Shown here one piece after another: positions 7,800 to 17,458 of a DNA stretch of 64,000 nucleotides. Source of the DNA: Bacteroidales bacterium (GTDB taxonomy: Bacteria > Bacteroidota > Bacteroidia > Bacteroidales > UBA932); the NCBI GenBank assembly GCA_015060335.1, contig SUYR01000001.1, positions 82,466-146,465 of the forward strand. Reading direction: 5' to 3'. A model generated the notes under the pieces. The model made no database searches. It was not told where the DNA came from and saw nothing but the letters and a program-made list of their open reading frames with translations. A program made the position numbers and the translations under genes. Every line of letters begins with the position of its first letter. Positions within the stretch are counted from its first letter, which is position 1.

Positions 7800-10700
7800 A
7801 TGCGCACACAAAGTCTTATCAAACATCTTTGCAGGGGGGGGCAACTCCTTACGGCCCTGCTGCTGATATTCTTCAGCGTCGAGCTTTCTGCTCAAAATGT
7901 CAGCACCATATCAGGTGTTGTAGTAGATGAATTTGACGAGCCTATGCCGGGAGTCGCAGTTTACGACCCCCTGGATACCGGCGGAGGAACGCTGACCTCC
8001 AACGATGGCCGTTATTCCATCATTGTTTCAAAATCTTGTAAAGAACTCGAGTTCTCATGCATGGGTTACAAGACCCAGAGGCTTTCCCTTGACAAGTCTG
8101 CCCTCGTAAGGCTTCAGCCCGACGCTCTGGCCATCGAGGAGACTGTCGTTACGGGTATCTATACCAGAAAGGCGGATTCATTCACGGGAGCCGTACAGTC
8201 AATAACCGCCGACAACCTCAAGAGAGTCGGAAACTCGAATGTCTTCGAATCGTTGAAGAATATCGATCCTTCTCTGATGATCCTGGACAACCTTGCAGCT
8301 GGTTCCGACCCGAATGCCATGGTATCCATGCAGCTTCGTGGCGCTTCGTCATTCGCGCTCGAGGGTACGACAAACCTCAAGAGTAACTTCGTCAACGACG
8401 CTAACATGCCTCTGTTCATCCTCGATGGTTTCGAAACTTCGGTCGAGAAGATCCAGGATATGGATATGAACCGCGTCCAGAGTATCACTATCCTCAAGGA
8501 TGCATCTGCAAAAGCTATCTACGGTTCAAAGGCAGGTAACGGTGTCATCGTGATCGAGACAAAGTCGCTCAGGTCTGATGAGACATTGATCACGTACAAT
8601 GGAAGTGTGGGAATCGAGACACCGGACCTTACAAGTTACAATCTTTGTAATGCGCTGGAGAAACTCGAGGTGGAGACGCGTGAAGGATATTATACCCCGA
8701 CAGCGATGCCTGATGCGGAGGCCCATATGCAATCTACAGAACTGTATTACTCGCGTCTCAAGAAGGCTTTGGAGGGGGAAAGTACATATTGGCTTTCAAA
8801 ACCTCTGCGTACGGGTATCTCACATCAGCATTCGCTCAGTGCAGAACTTGGTACAAAGGCCCTCAAAGCTATGGCTACGTTCAAGTATTCTGACACTCAG
8901 GGTACTATGAGAGGATCTTACCGACAGACGATTTCTGGCGACATAAATATCGCATATCGTTATGGAAAGTGGACGTTCAGAAATATAATGAGTATCGCAT
9001 CGATGAACAACGAGGACTCTCCTTACGGTTCATTCGATGAGGTAAGCCGTATCAATCCGTATTGTGCTCCTTATGATGAATTCGGTTCTCTTATCAAAAT
9101 CCTTGATAAGGTGGATGGTGTTGATGTGGGTAACCCGCTGTATAATGCTACTCTCAATACAAAGTTTGCAGAGTCTTATCTTGACTTTACGGACAATATG
9201 TATGTAGAGTACCAGATGTTCAAGCCATTGAAACTGGTTGGTCGTTTCAGTATCAGTTCCAAAAAGACCGAGATGGAGGATTTTTATCCCGCAGAGCATA
9301 CGAAATTCATAAGCGAGGACTGGGACAGCCGCGAGGACTTGATGATAAGAAAAGGTAGTTACGAGATTACCAACGGTAACCAGACAGCTTTTTCGGGTGA
9401 TATCTCGGCGCAGTTTAATTATTCATTTGCAAAGTCTCATGATCTGTTTGCAACGGGACAGTTTACTATCACAGAGACAAAATATGATGAGGTGTCGCAT
9501 AAAGCGGAAGGTTTCCCTAATAGCCGAATGAACAGCATCATTCATGCACGCCAGTATGCATTAGACTCTTCTCCTACGGGATATGATGGTATCAATAGAA
9601 ATATTGGTCTCCTTCTCACGGCGGGCTACAGCTATAAGGACAAATATATGCTTGATGCTACAATCCGAGGGTCTGCCTCATCGGTATTCGGTACCAACAA
9701 CAGATGGGGAACGTTCTGGAGTGCCGGACTTGCGTGGAACCTCCATAAGGAAGACTGGATGTCACAGGCTTCCTGGATCCAACAGCTCAAGATTCGCGGA
9801 TCTTTGGGATCTTCGGGAAATCAGAACTATTCTACCAACAGATCTCTTGCCGTCTATAAATACTATAATGACAGATATTATGACGGATTTACTGGTGCTG
9901 CCTTGGGTAATATGGAGAATCCTAACCTTGGATGGGAGCAGAAGATGGACTACAACCTCGGTCTGGACTTCAGGACATCTGCTATAACATTTACCGCAGA
10001 TTTTTATATCGCCGACACGAAGGATCTTGTATTCAACAGAACGCTTCTTCCGTCATCCGGATTCAGCACAGTTTCAGACAATCTCGGAGTGGTCCGCAAC
10101 AAAGGATTTGAGCTCAGCCTGAGCTATAGGTTGTTCCAGAGGGGCGCCTCATGGATGAGTGTGTTCGGAAAAGTGGCATACAATGACAACAGAATCCTGG
10201 AGATTTCAGATGCTCTTGAAGCATATAACAAGCTTCAGAAGCAGCAGGCGGTGGATACTGGTTCTCTTGAGCCTGTAGTGCAATACTACAACGGCATGCC
10301 TATGCATTCTATCTGGGCGGTAAGGTCTCTCGGTATTGACCCTGTTTCAGGCAAAGAGATTTTCCTCGACAGGAATGGAGACATGACAAACACCTGGAGT
10401 GCTAACGACCTGGTGAACTGTGGCTCTTCTGATCCTAAGTTTAATGGAAATTTCGGTCTTTCTGCAGAGATTAAGGGCATAGGAGTAAACCTTGTCTGCA
10501 GCTGGTACGGCGGAGGTTATATGTATAATACCACCCTGCTCAACAAGGTGGAGAACACTTACATCGGACATAATGTTGACAGACGTATCTTTACAGACAG
10601 ATGGTATCAGGTCGGCCAGGTAGCTCAGTTCCGAAACGGTTATTACAGTAGCATACAGGATCCAAAAAGTACATCATCGACAAAGGCAACATCTCGTTTT

Positions 10701-10907
10701 GTTCAGAAGAACAATACTCTGTCAGTGTCTTCTGCCTCAATATACTATGAATTTCCTTACAGTGTCATGAAAAAAATGAAGATGAATCGTCTTCGCTTGT
10801 CTTTGTATGCAAATGACCTGTACACCTTCTCTTCTATAAGGATTGAAAGAGGAACTTCGTATCCATATGCAAGATCATTCTCATTCTCTGTAACAGCGAC
10901 ATTCTAA
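7800..10907 (+). CDS. SusC-like TonB-dependent outer-membrane transporter, 1035 aa
   Basis: Imports an oligomer across the outer membrane in partnership with the SusD lipoprotein encoded next. After a signal peptide (cleavage near ELSAQ) come a CarboxypepD_reg-like domain (ISGVVVDEFDEPMPGVAVY...), a plug domain (EETVVTGIYTRKADSFTGAV..., LRGASSF, ILKDASAKAIYGSKAGNGVIVIETK) and a C-terminal 22-strand barrel ending in aromatic FSFSVTATF. The length is usual for the family. The signal-peptide region contains a run of eight G bases (7834-7841, codons AGG GGG GGG), which could be slippage-prone. The next gene follows after one base, so they are co-translated. The locus context (peptidases, GH20, HTCS) suggests a glycopeptide or peptide substrate. 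Confidence 0.95.
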   Translation: MRTQSLIKHLCRGGQLLTALLLIFFSVELSAQNVSTISGVVVDEFDEPMPGVAVYDPLDTGGGTLTSNDGRYSIIVSKSCKELEFSCMGYKTQRLSLDKSALVRLQPDALAIEETVVTGIYTRKADSFTGAVQSITADNLKRVGNSNVFESLKNIDPSLMILDNLAAGSDPNAMVSMQLRGASSFALEGTTNLKSNFVNDANMPLFILDGFETSVEKIQDMDMNRVQSITILKDASAKAIYGSKAGNGVIVIETKSLRSDETLITYNGSVGIETPDLTSYNLCNALEKLEVETREGYYTPTAMPDAEAHMQSTELYYSRLKKALEGESTYWLSKPLRTGISHQHSLSAELGTKALKAMATFKYSDTQGTMRGSYRQTISGDINIAYRYGKWTFRNIMSIASMNNEDSPYGSFDEVSRINPYCAPYDEFGSLIKILDKVDGVDVGNPLYNATLNTKFAESYLDFTDNMYVEYQMFKPLKLVGRFSISSKKTEMEDFYPAEHTKFISEDWDSREDLMIRKGSYEITNGNQTAFSGDISAQFNYSFAKSHDLFATGQFTITETKYDEVSHKAEGFPNSRMNSIIHARQYALDSSPTGYDGINRNIGLLLTAGYSYKDKYMLDATIRGSASSVFGTNNRWGTFWSAGLAWNLHKEDWMSQASWIQQLKIRGSLGSSGNQNYSTNRSLAVYKYYNDRYYDGFTGAALGNMENPNLGWEQKMDYNLGLDFRTSAITFTADFYIADTKDLVFNRTLLPSSGFSTVSDNLGVVRNKGFELSLSYRLFQRGASWMSVFGKVAYNDNRILEISDALEAYNKLQKQQAVDTGSLEPVVQYYNGMPMHSIWAVRSLGIDPVSGKEIFLDRNGDMTNTWSANDLVNCGSSDPKFNGNFGLSAEIKGIGVNLVCSWYGGGYMYNTTLLNKVENTYIGHNVDRRIFTDRWYQVGQVAQFRNGYYSSIQDPKSTSSTKATSRFVQKNNTLSVSSASIYYEFPYSVMKKMKMNRLRLSLYANDLYTFSSIRIERGTSYPYARSFSFSVTATF

Positions 10908-10908
10908 G

Positions 10909-12408
10909 ATGAAAAAATTATTAATGAAATATCTGCTGCCAGTCCTGATGGCAGCAACGGCGGTTTCTTGTGAAGATTGGCTCAATGTCACTTCGTCATC
11001 GGAACTGCAGGCCGACAAACTGTATGAGACGCGCACAGGCTTTTATGAAGCTCTCACGGGTGTTTATATGACTATGGGTGGTGCCAGTACATACGGCGGA
11101 AGCTATATGTGGTCTGTCAATAATTATGTTGCTTATCCATATAACATTAATTCACAGATTGTGATAGGAGAGATACAGAAGCATTTGTATTCTCATACGA
11201 AGATCAGATCAGTCATCGATCAGATGTGGTACAACGGCTACTTTACAATTGCCAATATCAACATTATCCTCAGGGAACTGGAAGCAAGAAGGTCTGTAAT
11301 ATCATCTGATGTTGAATATGATCTCTTCAAAGGAGAACTCCTCGCTTTGAGGGCGATGATTCATTTCGACATCATGAGAATGTTCGGTGTAAATGACTGG
11401 TCTGGTGAAAATGCTGCAAAACTGACAATTCCTTATGTCAAGGAATATTCAGCGGAAGTTACCCCTCAACTTTCGTATGAAGAAACCGAAAGGCTGCTGA
11501 TGGATGACATAAATAATGCTATTGAATGTCTGAGACGTTCCGACCCGATTGTTGCAGATCCGGGTGACTCATTCGACTCGACCATTAACGCAGAAGGTTA
11601 TTGGACCAACCGAGGCAAGCATATGAATTATTATGCAGCAATTGCTTTGGCAGCAAGAATTTATCAATGGAAAAAAGAATATGAAACAGCTGCCAAATAT
11701 GCTCAGGAAGTGATAGATGGGGCATTCGATGCCGGTCTCGTCTCATGGGTTGATGCGTATTCCATAGTCAATGAAACTTCAGATGACCAAAAGGATTGGA
11801 TATTTTCTACAGAGCATCTGTTCTCGCTTGACGTAACTGATTTATATTCGTCGCTTCGTCTGACTTTCTTTACCTCCGATGAAAATTCAATCTATATTGA
11901 TGACTCGTTCGTGAATCTGCTGTTCCCTCCAGTGGATTCTCAGACCGGTTCTGTGGCCGGACTTGAGGATATCCGAGGAACAGCTCTACATCTGAAATAT
12001 ACCGGTCTGGGATATGTTCTGTATAAATATTACGGTTCTACATCCTATAATGTCAAGTTCAGGAACAGGATACCGATGTCAAGGATCTCCGAAATGTATT
12101 ACATAGTGGCAGAGTACCTTATTGACGAAGGAGATATTTCCGGAGCAATGTATCAGTTGGATGAAGTTAGAGCGCGTAGAGGTATCACATCCAGATTGCA
12201 GGATTTCGTGGCTGCTCTGGACCCTTCAGAGGAACTTATGAAGGAATACTACAGGGAGTTTGTCGGAGAAGATAAACTGTTCTATTATCTGAAGCACGTC
12301 AAGGCAGAGAAATCTCTTTCCGAGACATTCGACCTCAGCGCTTCAGCCCTCATATATCCTTATCCGGATGAGGAAATCAATTACGGACGTAAACAGGAAC
12401 TTAATTAA
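10909..12408 (+). CDS. SusD/RagB-like substrate-binding lipoprotein, 499 aa
   Basis: Surface lipoprotein that forms the lid of the SusC transporter and captures substrate. The N-terminus MKKLLMKYLLPVLMAATAVSC is a lipoprotein signal with lipid Cys at residue 21, followed by EDWLNVTSSSELQADKLYETRTGFYEALTGVY, the usual SusD start with TPR-type helices. The C-terminal part keeps the family pattern (RIPMSRISEMYYIVAEYLIDEGDISGAMYQLDEVRARRG). It starts one base after the susC stop and is three bases ahead of the DUF4843-like gene, a tight operon. The ligand is not deducible. Confidence 0.93.
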   Translation: MKKLLMKYLLPVLMAATAVSCEDWLNVTSSSELQADKLYETRTGFYEALTGVYMTMGGASTYGGSYMWSVNNYVAYPYNINSQIVIGEIQKHLYSHTKIRSVIDQMWYNGYFTIANINIILRELEARRSVISSDVEYDLFKGELLALRAMIHFDIMRMFGVNDWSGENAAKLTIPYVKEYSAEVTPQLSYEETERLLMDDINNAIECLRRSDPIVADPGDSFDSTINAEGYWTNRGKHMNYYAAIALAARIYQWKKEYETAAKYAQEVIDGAFDAGLVSWVDAYSIVNETSDDQKDWIFSTEHLFSLDVTDLYSSLRLTFFTSDENSIYIDDSFVNLLFPPVDSQTGSVAGLEDIRGTALHLKYTGLGYVLYKYYGSTSYNVKFRNRIPMSRISEMYYIVAEYLIDEGDISGAMYQLDEVRARRGITSRLQDFVAALDPSEELMKEYYREFVGEDKLFYYLKHVKAEKSLSETFDLSASALIYPYPDEEINYGRKQELN

Positions 12409-12411
12409 GAT

Positions 12412-13218
12412 ATGAAGAGACACATATACATATTAATGATGCTTTCTACCTTATTCACAATATCCTGCAAGGTAGATGATATTGATACATATAGCATAGA
12501 GAACAGTGCTGTAGTATTTCAGGCGGGTTCGGTACAGTTCTCAATGAAGGGTGCTACTGATGAGTTTACTGAAAAGTCACTTACATTGAATCTGGTCGGA
12601 CGTATTGCGGATTATGACAGAAGGATTGATTTGAGAGTGCTCTCTGATGCCGACAATACCGCTAAACAGGATGTGGATTTTAAGATCGGGGAGGCCGTAA
12701 TGAAGGCAGGAGAATATGTGGCGACTGTTGATTTCTTAATCCATCAGATGCCAGAAGGGGTTGAAAATCAGAATGTCACCTTAGAGATCGTTCCTAATGA
12801 ATATTTTAGAAAGGGCTATCCTAAGACATCCAAGGTGTATGTTTCGTGGTCGGAGGAGTATGTCCGTCCATCTAAGGAGGTCGTCTGGAAAGACTGGTTT
12901 GATTTTTTCTGCCGAGGTTATAGCAAGAATTATCATAAAATTCTCATAGAGGTGTTCGGTGATGTAATTGAGACCTATACCAGAAGTGTTGTTAGTGTCC
13001 GTGAGGATGAGACATTGACATTGAAACTCATTGACTGGTGGTATGTCGCTCAGGATAAACTTGTCGACTATGTGAGGAAATACGATGCTGCACACCCGGA
13101 TGCACCTTTGATGCATAGTGATGATTACGAGACCTATACGACCTATAAGGACCCGGTTGGCTCTGGTAATAGACCGGAGAGAATACCTACCATTTATGAA
13201 ACTTTACTCCAATACTAA
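12412..13218 (+). CDS. DUF4843-like lipoprotein of a SusCD locus, 268 aa
   Basis: A small lipoprotein (MKRHIYILMMLSTLFTISC, lipid Cys at 19). It has a beta-rich first half (KSLTLNLVGRIADYDRRIDLRVLSD..., QDVDFKIGEAVMKAGEYVATVDFLIH) typical of the DUF4843 family, which is known almost only from SusC/SusD operons. The second half contains a helical, aromatic-rich portion (VVWKDWFDFFCRGYSKNYHKILIEVFG). Function of the family is unknown; an accessory surface binding role is an inference from position. Gaps of three bases on both sides show co-transcription with SusD and the following PKD-like gene. Confidence 0.8.
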   Translation: MKRHIYILMMLSTLFTISCKVDDIDTYSIENSAVVFQAGSVQFSMKGATDEFTEKSLTLNLVGRIADYDRRIDLRVLSDADNTAKQDVDFKIGEAVMKAGEYVATVDFLIHQMPEGVENQNVTLEIVPNEYFRKGYPKTSKVYVSWSEEYVRPSKEVVWKDWFDFFCRGYSKNYHKILIEVFGDVIETYTRSVVSVREDETLTLKLIDWWYVAQDKLVDYVRKYDAAHPDAPLMHSDDYETYTTYKDPVGSGNRPERIPTIYETLLQY

Positions 13219-13221
13219 AGT

Positions 13222-14766
13222 ATGAAACACGTATATACAAGATTTGCATTGCCCGTTCTTATCTGTGCTTTTGCTGTCTCCTGTTACAAGGATCTGAGCA
13301 CGGAGGCGACTAAGACCTTACCTGAAATAGAGATTACCTCTGAATATGAGAGTCTTGAGATCTATTATGGTGAAACCTTTACATTTACTCCGGAGGTAAG
13401 GATCAAGGGCAGGAAACAGAGTGACATAGAGTATAAATGGGAAATGACCATCAGGCCATTGACAGAAAAGTTTGATCTGGAACTGGGTACGCAGAAGACG
13501 CTGACATATATGGTCGGAAATACTCCTTCAAATAAGCCATATACTCTGAAACTTACAGTCACAGATAAGGTGACCGGTCTTGTGAGATCACAGTCTTGGG
13601 ATGCTTATGTCCTCAGTCCTCTTGGCGAGGGCCTTCTTGTTGCTCATACTGCGGATGGTGGCAAGACATCAGACTTGTCTCTCTTGAAGGCCCCTTCGGT
13701 TACGTCGGGATATTCGGAATCTCCACGAACTACACACAATCTGTTCTCTTTGTCAAATGGAAAACCGATTGAAGGAAGGGTCAGTTCACTTTGTCCTGTT
13801 GTAAGTTCAAATATGAGTACTTACAATCTTAACAGGATGTTTGTCGGAACAGATGGCGAACTGATTGCGCTGAATTATCTCGACTATAAAGAGGATGCCA
13901 GAAATGAGGCTCTGTTCCAGTTTACGCCTGATGAGAAGATCAATGTGGATTTTCTGATAAATTATGCCGGATATGCCCATGGCCTTGTTGCCAATGGAAA
14001 ATTCTATCATTATGTATGTAATATGAATTATCTCTACAACCCGGTTGCTTACCATTATACTCCATCGGATGTTTTTTCAAGTAAGACAATAACAGCCGCA
14101 AAGTATTCACAGGGAGATATATATCTGATAGATGTAAATCAGGGTTCTTTCTTTTATATGGTTGGATGGAAACCGGGTGGCAGTTTTGAGGAAATTTCTG
14201 TAAACACGACTTATCAGGTGAAGGGCGCGACACCTCTTGCCTGCGGTATCATGAAGGATGAAAAGGCTTGTTTTGTTTCTAAAGCTGTTGATGGAAACGT
14301 CTATGCTACCATGATTACCTATGCAACTCCTGTCATTTCATCAAATTATAACCTTACGGAAGTTGCTCCTGATATTGAGGATGCCAAAGGTTTTGCGTTC
14401 TGTGATAATGCTGATGTGTTCTATTATTATACTGATAGGAATATTTATGCCCTCATTATAACAGGAAAGTCGGTCACTTTGAGATCTGTAGCATGGACAC
14501 CTGAGAGTCAGAATGAAAAAGTTACCGGGCTTTGCCAGTACCAGCAGGGATGGTATGGTACTCAGCAGTTGTCTGAAATTGACTATCAGCACAAACTTGA
14601 TACCCATAGGCTCCAGATGATTATCACTACATACGACGAGACCACTGGTGAGGGCAAGATATATCTCCGTCCATTCAATGTGAGTACCGGACTTTTCACT
14701 ATGCAGTCAAACGGAACTTACGGTGGCTTCAACGAAATCACAGCAATCACCCCAACCCTCAGATAA
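13222..14766 (+). CDS. PKD-like family lipoprotein, 514 aa
   Basis: Lipoprotein (MKHVYTRFALPVLICAFAVSC, lipid Cys at 21) whose first ~130 residues form two Ig/PKD-like beta-sandwiches (IYYGETFTFTPEVRIKGRKQSDIEYKWEM, YTLKLTVTDKVTGLVRSQSWDAYV). The remaining ~380 residues look like a beta-propeller or repeat-rich beta domain with no enzyme motif I recognise. Proteins of this layout regularly accompany SusC/SusD/DUF4843 genes and are thought to bind substrate at the cell surface. It is followed 25 bp later by the metalloprotease gene. Confidence 0.8.
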   Translation: MKHVYTRFALPVLICAFAVSCYKDLSTEATKTLPEIEITSEYESLEIYYGETFTFTPEVRIKGRKQSDIEYKWEMTIRPLTEKFDLELGTQKTLTYMVGNTPSNKPYTLKLTVTDKVTGLVRSQSWDAYVLSPLGEGLLVAHTADGGKTSDLSLLKAPSVTSGYSESPRTTHNLFSLSNGKPIEGRVSSLCPVVSSNMSTYNLNRMFVGTDGELIALNYLDYKEDARNEALFQFTPDEKINVDFLINYAGYAHGLVANGKFYHYVCNMNYLYNPVAYHYTPSDVFSSKTITAAKYSQGDIYLIDVNQGSFFYMVGWKPGGSFEEISVNTTYQVKGATPLACGIMKDEKACFVSKAVDGNVYATMITYATPVISSNYNLTEVAPDIEDAKGFAFCDNADVFYYYTDRNIYALIITGKSVTLRSVAWTPESQNEKVTGLCQYQQGWYGTQQLSEIDYQHKLDTHRLQMIITTYDETTGEGKIYLRPFNVSTGLFTMQSNGTYGGFNEITAITPTLR

Positions 14767-14791
14767 TCAAGCAATTTAATAACACCAGAAT

Positions 14792-17443
14792 ATGAAATTA
14801 TTTGACAACATCAGACTCGCGGCTCTCACAGTGCTTGCTTTCCTTGCATTCACTGCAATGCCGGTGGACATGTCTGCTAAGAAAGACCAGGGCGCTAAGG
14901 CCAAGACCGAAAAGGTGGATTCGAAGAAGAAGTCTGCCAAGGGTAAGAAAGGCAAGAAAGGCGAAACAGAGGCTGCTGATTCCGTAAAGAAGAAGGAGAC
15001 CAAGTACGAAAAGCTTTTCAAGAAGCCTCATAAGGTGGCTGAGGGAATGATAACCCTGCATCTGAAGGACGGCAAGGTGTATTTCGAGATGCCTCTGTCT
15101 CTTATGGGACGCGAGATGGTCATCGGATCTACCATCAAGTCCATCAGCGACAATGCGAATGGAGTGGTAGGTTCAAAACCTATGACTCTCAAGCACATCA
15201 AGTTTGAGAAGGCGGATACTTCCGTACAGGTACGTGAGATCAATGCCACTTATATGTCAAGCGATCCTGACATCAGGAAGGCTATATCGAAGAGCATGAG
15301 TGGCTCTATCATCAGAAACATGAAGGTAGAGGCGTGGAGTCCTGACAGCAGCGCTGTTGTCTTCAACATGACTCCTTTCTTCCTCGAGCATGACAAGAGC
15401 ATGAGTCCGTTCTCTGAAGTGGCGGCTTATTCGGCGTATGAGAGGAATGAGACCTTCAAGAAGGAACTGTCATATATTACTGACATCAAGTCTTTTGACG
15501 ATAATGTATCAGTGACCTCGAGTATGTCCTATACATATACAATGAAGGACGCAAAAGGCAGGACGTTATACAAGGATGAGCCTTTCACAGCAGAGCTCAC
15601 CAGATCGATTCTCCTTCTTCCGGAGCAGACCTATCATCCGAGAATGGCTGACTACCGTATCGGAGTGTTCTTTACCGAAAGACTGGAGTTCGGCAACAGA
15701 ATGAGCAATTCGGCTCCTGTATATTTCGCAAACCGCTGGAGACTCGAGCCCTCTGACACTGCGGCATACCGTGCAGGTGAGCTTGTAAAGCCTGTAAAGC
15801 CCATCGTATTCTATATCGACGAGAACTTCCCTGAGTGGTGGAAGCCATACATCAAGGAGGGTGTGGAGCAGTGGCAGGAGATGTTTGAGAAGATCGGATT
15901 CAAGGACGCTATCCTTGCAAAGGACTATCCGACAGACGATCCTTCGTTCGACCCTGAAAACATCAAGTACAGCTGCGTGAGATATGCGCCTATCGGTATT
16001 CAGAATGCAATGGGACCTTCATGGGTGGACCCTCGCAGCGGTGAGATCATCAATGCTTCTGTATATGTATATCATGATATTGTGAAACTGATACAGAGAT
16101 GGATGTTCATCCAGACATCGCAGGCAGATACAGATGTTAGAACAGTAGAGTTCCCGCAGGAAGTGCTCGGTGACGCCCTCAGATATGTGATTTCGCACGA
16201 GATCGGACACTGTCTGGGATTCATGCACAATATGAGCGGTTCGTCAGTGATCCCGGTAGAATCACTCCGCGATCCTGAGTTCACACAGAAGCACGGTACC
16301 ACCACATCAATCATGGACTATGCCCGTTTCAACTACGTGGCGCAGCCTGGTGACAAGGAGCGTGGCGTGAAGCTTACCCCACCTCGTTTCGGTACATATG
16401 ACCAGTGGCTTATCGAGTGGACATACAAGCCGGTATTCGACGTGGCTTCATTCCAGGAGGAGGCTCAGGTGACTTCCGGCTGGATTACTGAGGCGCTGAC
16501 AAAGGCTCCGTTCTACAGATATGGAAAGCAGCAGTTCCATGCTTCTCTCTATGACCCTCGTTCTCAGAGCGAAGACCTTGGCGATGATGCAGTGGCTGCT
16601 ACGAAATACGGTGTGGCAAACCTCAAGTACATCATGGCGAACTATCTTGACTGGATCAAGGAAGGGGATGATGATATGGAGTTCCGTACGGCTATATACA
16701 ACGGCATGCTCAATCAGTATCTCGCTTATGCTCAGCATGTCCTGATGAATGTCGGTGGTCTCTATAAGAACGAGGTCAAGTCTGCGGACAAGATGAAGAG
16801 ATTTGAGAACATTCCGGAGGCTAAGCAGCGTGAGGCTCTTGAGTATCTGTTCACTCTCCACAATGATGTGAGCTGGATGGGAGACAAGGCTGTGCTTGAC
16901 CGTCTGCCTGTTGTAGGCTCTCCGGAGTTTGCTGTCTGCAACGCTCTTCAGGAGATAATCCTAATGACTCCTGGCATGGCAAGCATGTCAGACGGAGTGT
17001 CAACTCAGGAATTCAGCTCAAGAGAGTGCTTCGACGTCATTCTCGGCAAGGTGTTCAATACCCCTAAGGGCAAGGCTTTGACAAAGATTCAGCGCTCGTT
17101 CCAGACCCTTTTCGTATCTTATTATATGTCTATGGGTAACTTCAAGATGCCTGGAGCTACAAACTCATTTGCTGTTGCCGCAGATTCTAAGTCTCTTACT
17201 GCCCAGTATTTCGGAAATTCAGAAGAAGGACTTCTTTTCGGAGACCTGATGTATGGTCCGGTAAGCGGATATGAGTGGTTCCCTCGTAATATGTTCAATC
17301 AGGGAGATCTTACTGCTGCGGACATTTATGCTGTCCTCAAGAAGGCAAGAGAGATGATGACCTCGCGCAAGGCCTCTGCGAATGCACAGGACAAGGCGCA
17401 CTACGACCTTCTCATCTCTACAATTGACTATAGCGTTAAATAA
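14792..17443 (+). CDS. Zinc-dependent metalloprotease (DUF5117/DUF5118/DUF4953 type), 883 aa
   Basis: An exported peptidase. A signal peptide (MKLFDNIRLAALTVLAFLAFTAMPVDMSA) is followed by a strongly Lys-rich, low-complexity segment (about residues 28-75), then DUF5118- and DUF5117-like regions. The catalytic domain carries the metzincin-type motif HEIGHCLGFMH (H469, E470, H473, H479) and a downstream Met-turn SIMDYARFNYV. All zinc ligands and the general base are present. It lies in the SusC/SusD operon, and the next gene is its inactive paralog. The likely job is degrading peptides, or proteins imported or captured by the SusCD pair. Localisation (periplasm or surface) cannot be settled: no lipobox is seen. 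Confidence is high for the protease family, low for substrate. Confidence 0.92.
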   Translation: MKLFDNIRLAALTVLAFLAFTAMPVDMSAKKDQGAKAKTEKVDSKKKSAKGKKGKKGETEAADSVKKKETKYEKLFKKPHKVAEGMITLHLKDGKVYFEMPLSLMGREMVIGSTIKSISDNANGVVGSKPMTLKHIKFEKADTSVQVREINATYMSSDPDIRKAISKSMSGSIIRNMKVEAWSPDSSAVVFNMTPFFLEHDKSMSPFSEVAAYSAYERNETFKKELSYITDIKSFDDNVSVTSSMSYTYTMKDAKGRTLYKDEPFTAELTRSILLLPEQTYHPRMADYRIGVFFTERLEFGNRMSNSAPVYFANRWRLEPSDTAAYRAGELVKPVKPIVFYIDENFPEWWKPYIKEGVEQWQEMFEKIGFKDAILAKDYPTDDPSFDPENIKYSCVRYAPIGIQNAMGPSWVDPRSGEIINASVYVYHDIVKLIQRWMFIQTSQADTDVRTVEFPQEVLGDALRYVISHEIGHCLGFMHNMSGSSVIPVESLRDPEFTQKHGTTTSIMDYARFNYVAQPGDKERGVKLTPPRFGTYDQWLIEWTYKPVFDVASFQEEAQVTSGWITEALTKAPFYRYGKQQFHASLYDPRSQSEDLGDDAVAATKYGVANLKYIMANYLDWIKEGDDDMEFRTAIYNGMLNQYLAYAQHVLMNVGGLYKNEVKSADKMKRFENIPEAKQREALEYLFTLHNDVSWMGDKAVLDRLPVVGSPEFAVCNALQEIILMTPGMASMSDGVSTQEFSSRECFDVILGKVFNTPKGKALTKIQRSFQTLFVSYYMSMGNFKMPGATNSFAVAADSKSLTAQYFGNSEEGLLFGDLMYGPVSGYEWFPRNMFNQGDLTAADIYAVLKKAREMMTSRKASANAQDKAHYDLLISTIDYSVK

Positions 17444-17458
17444 TAAACTGTCACGGAT

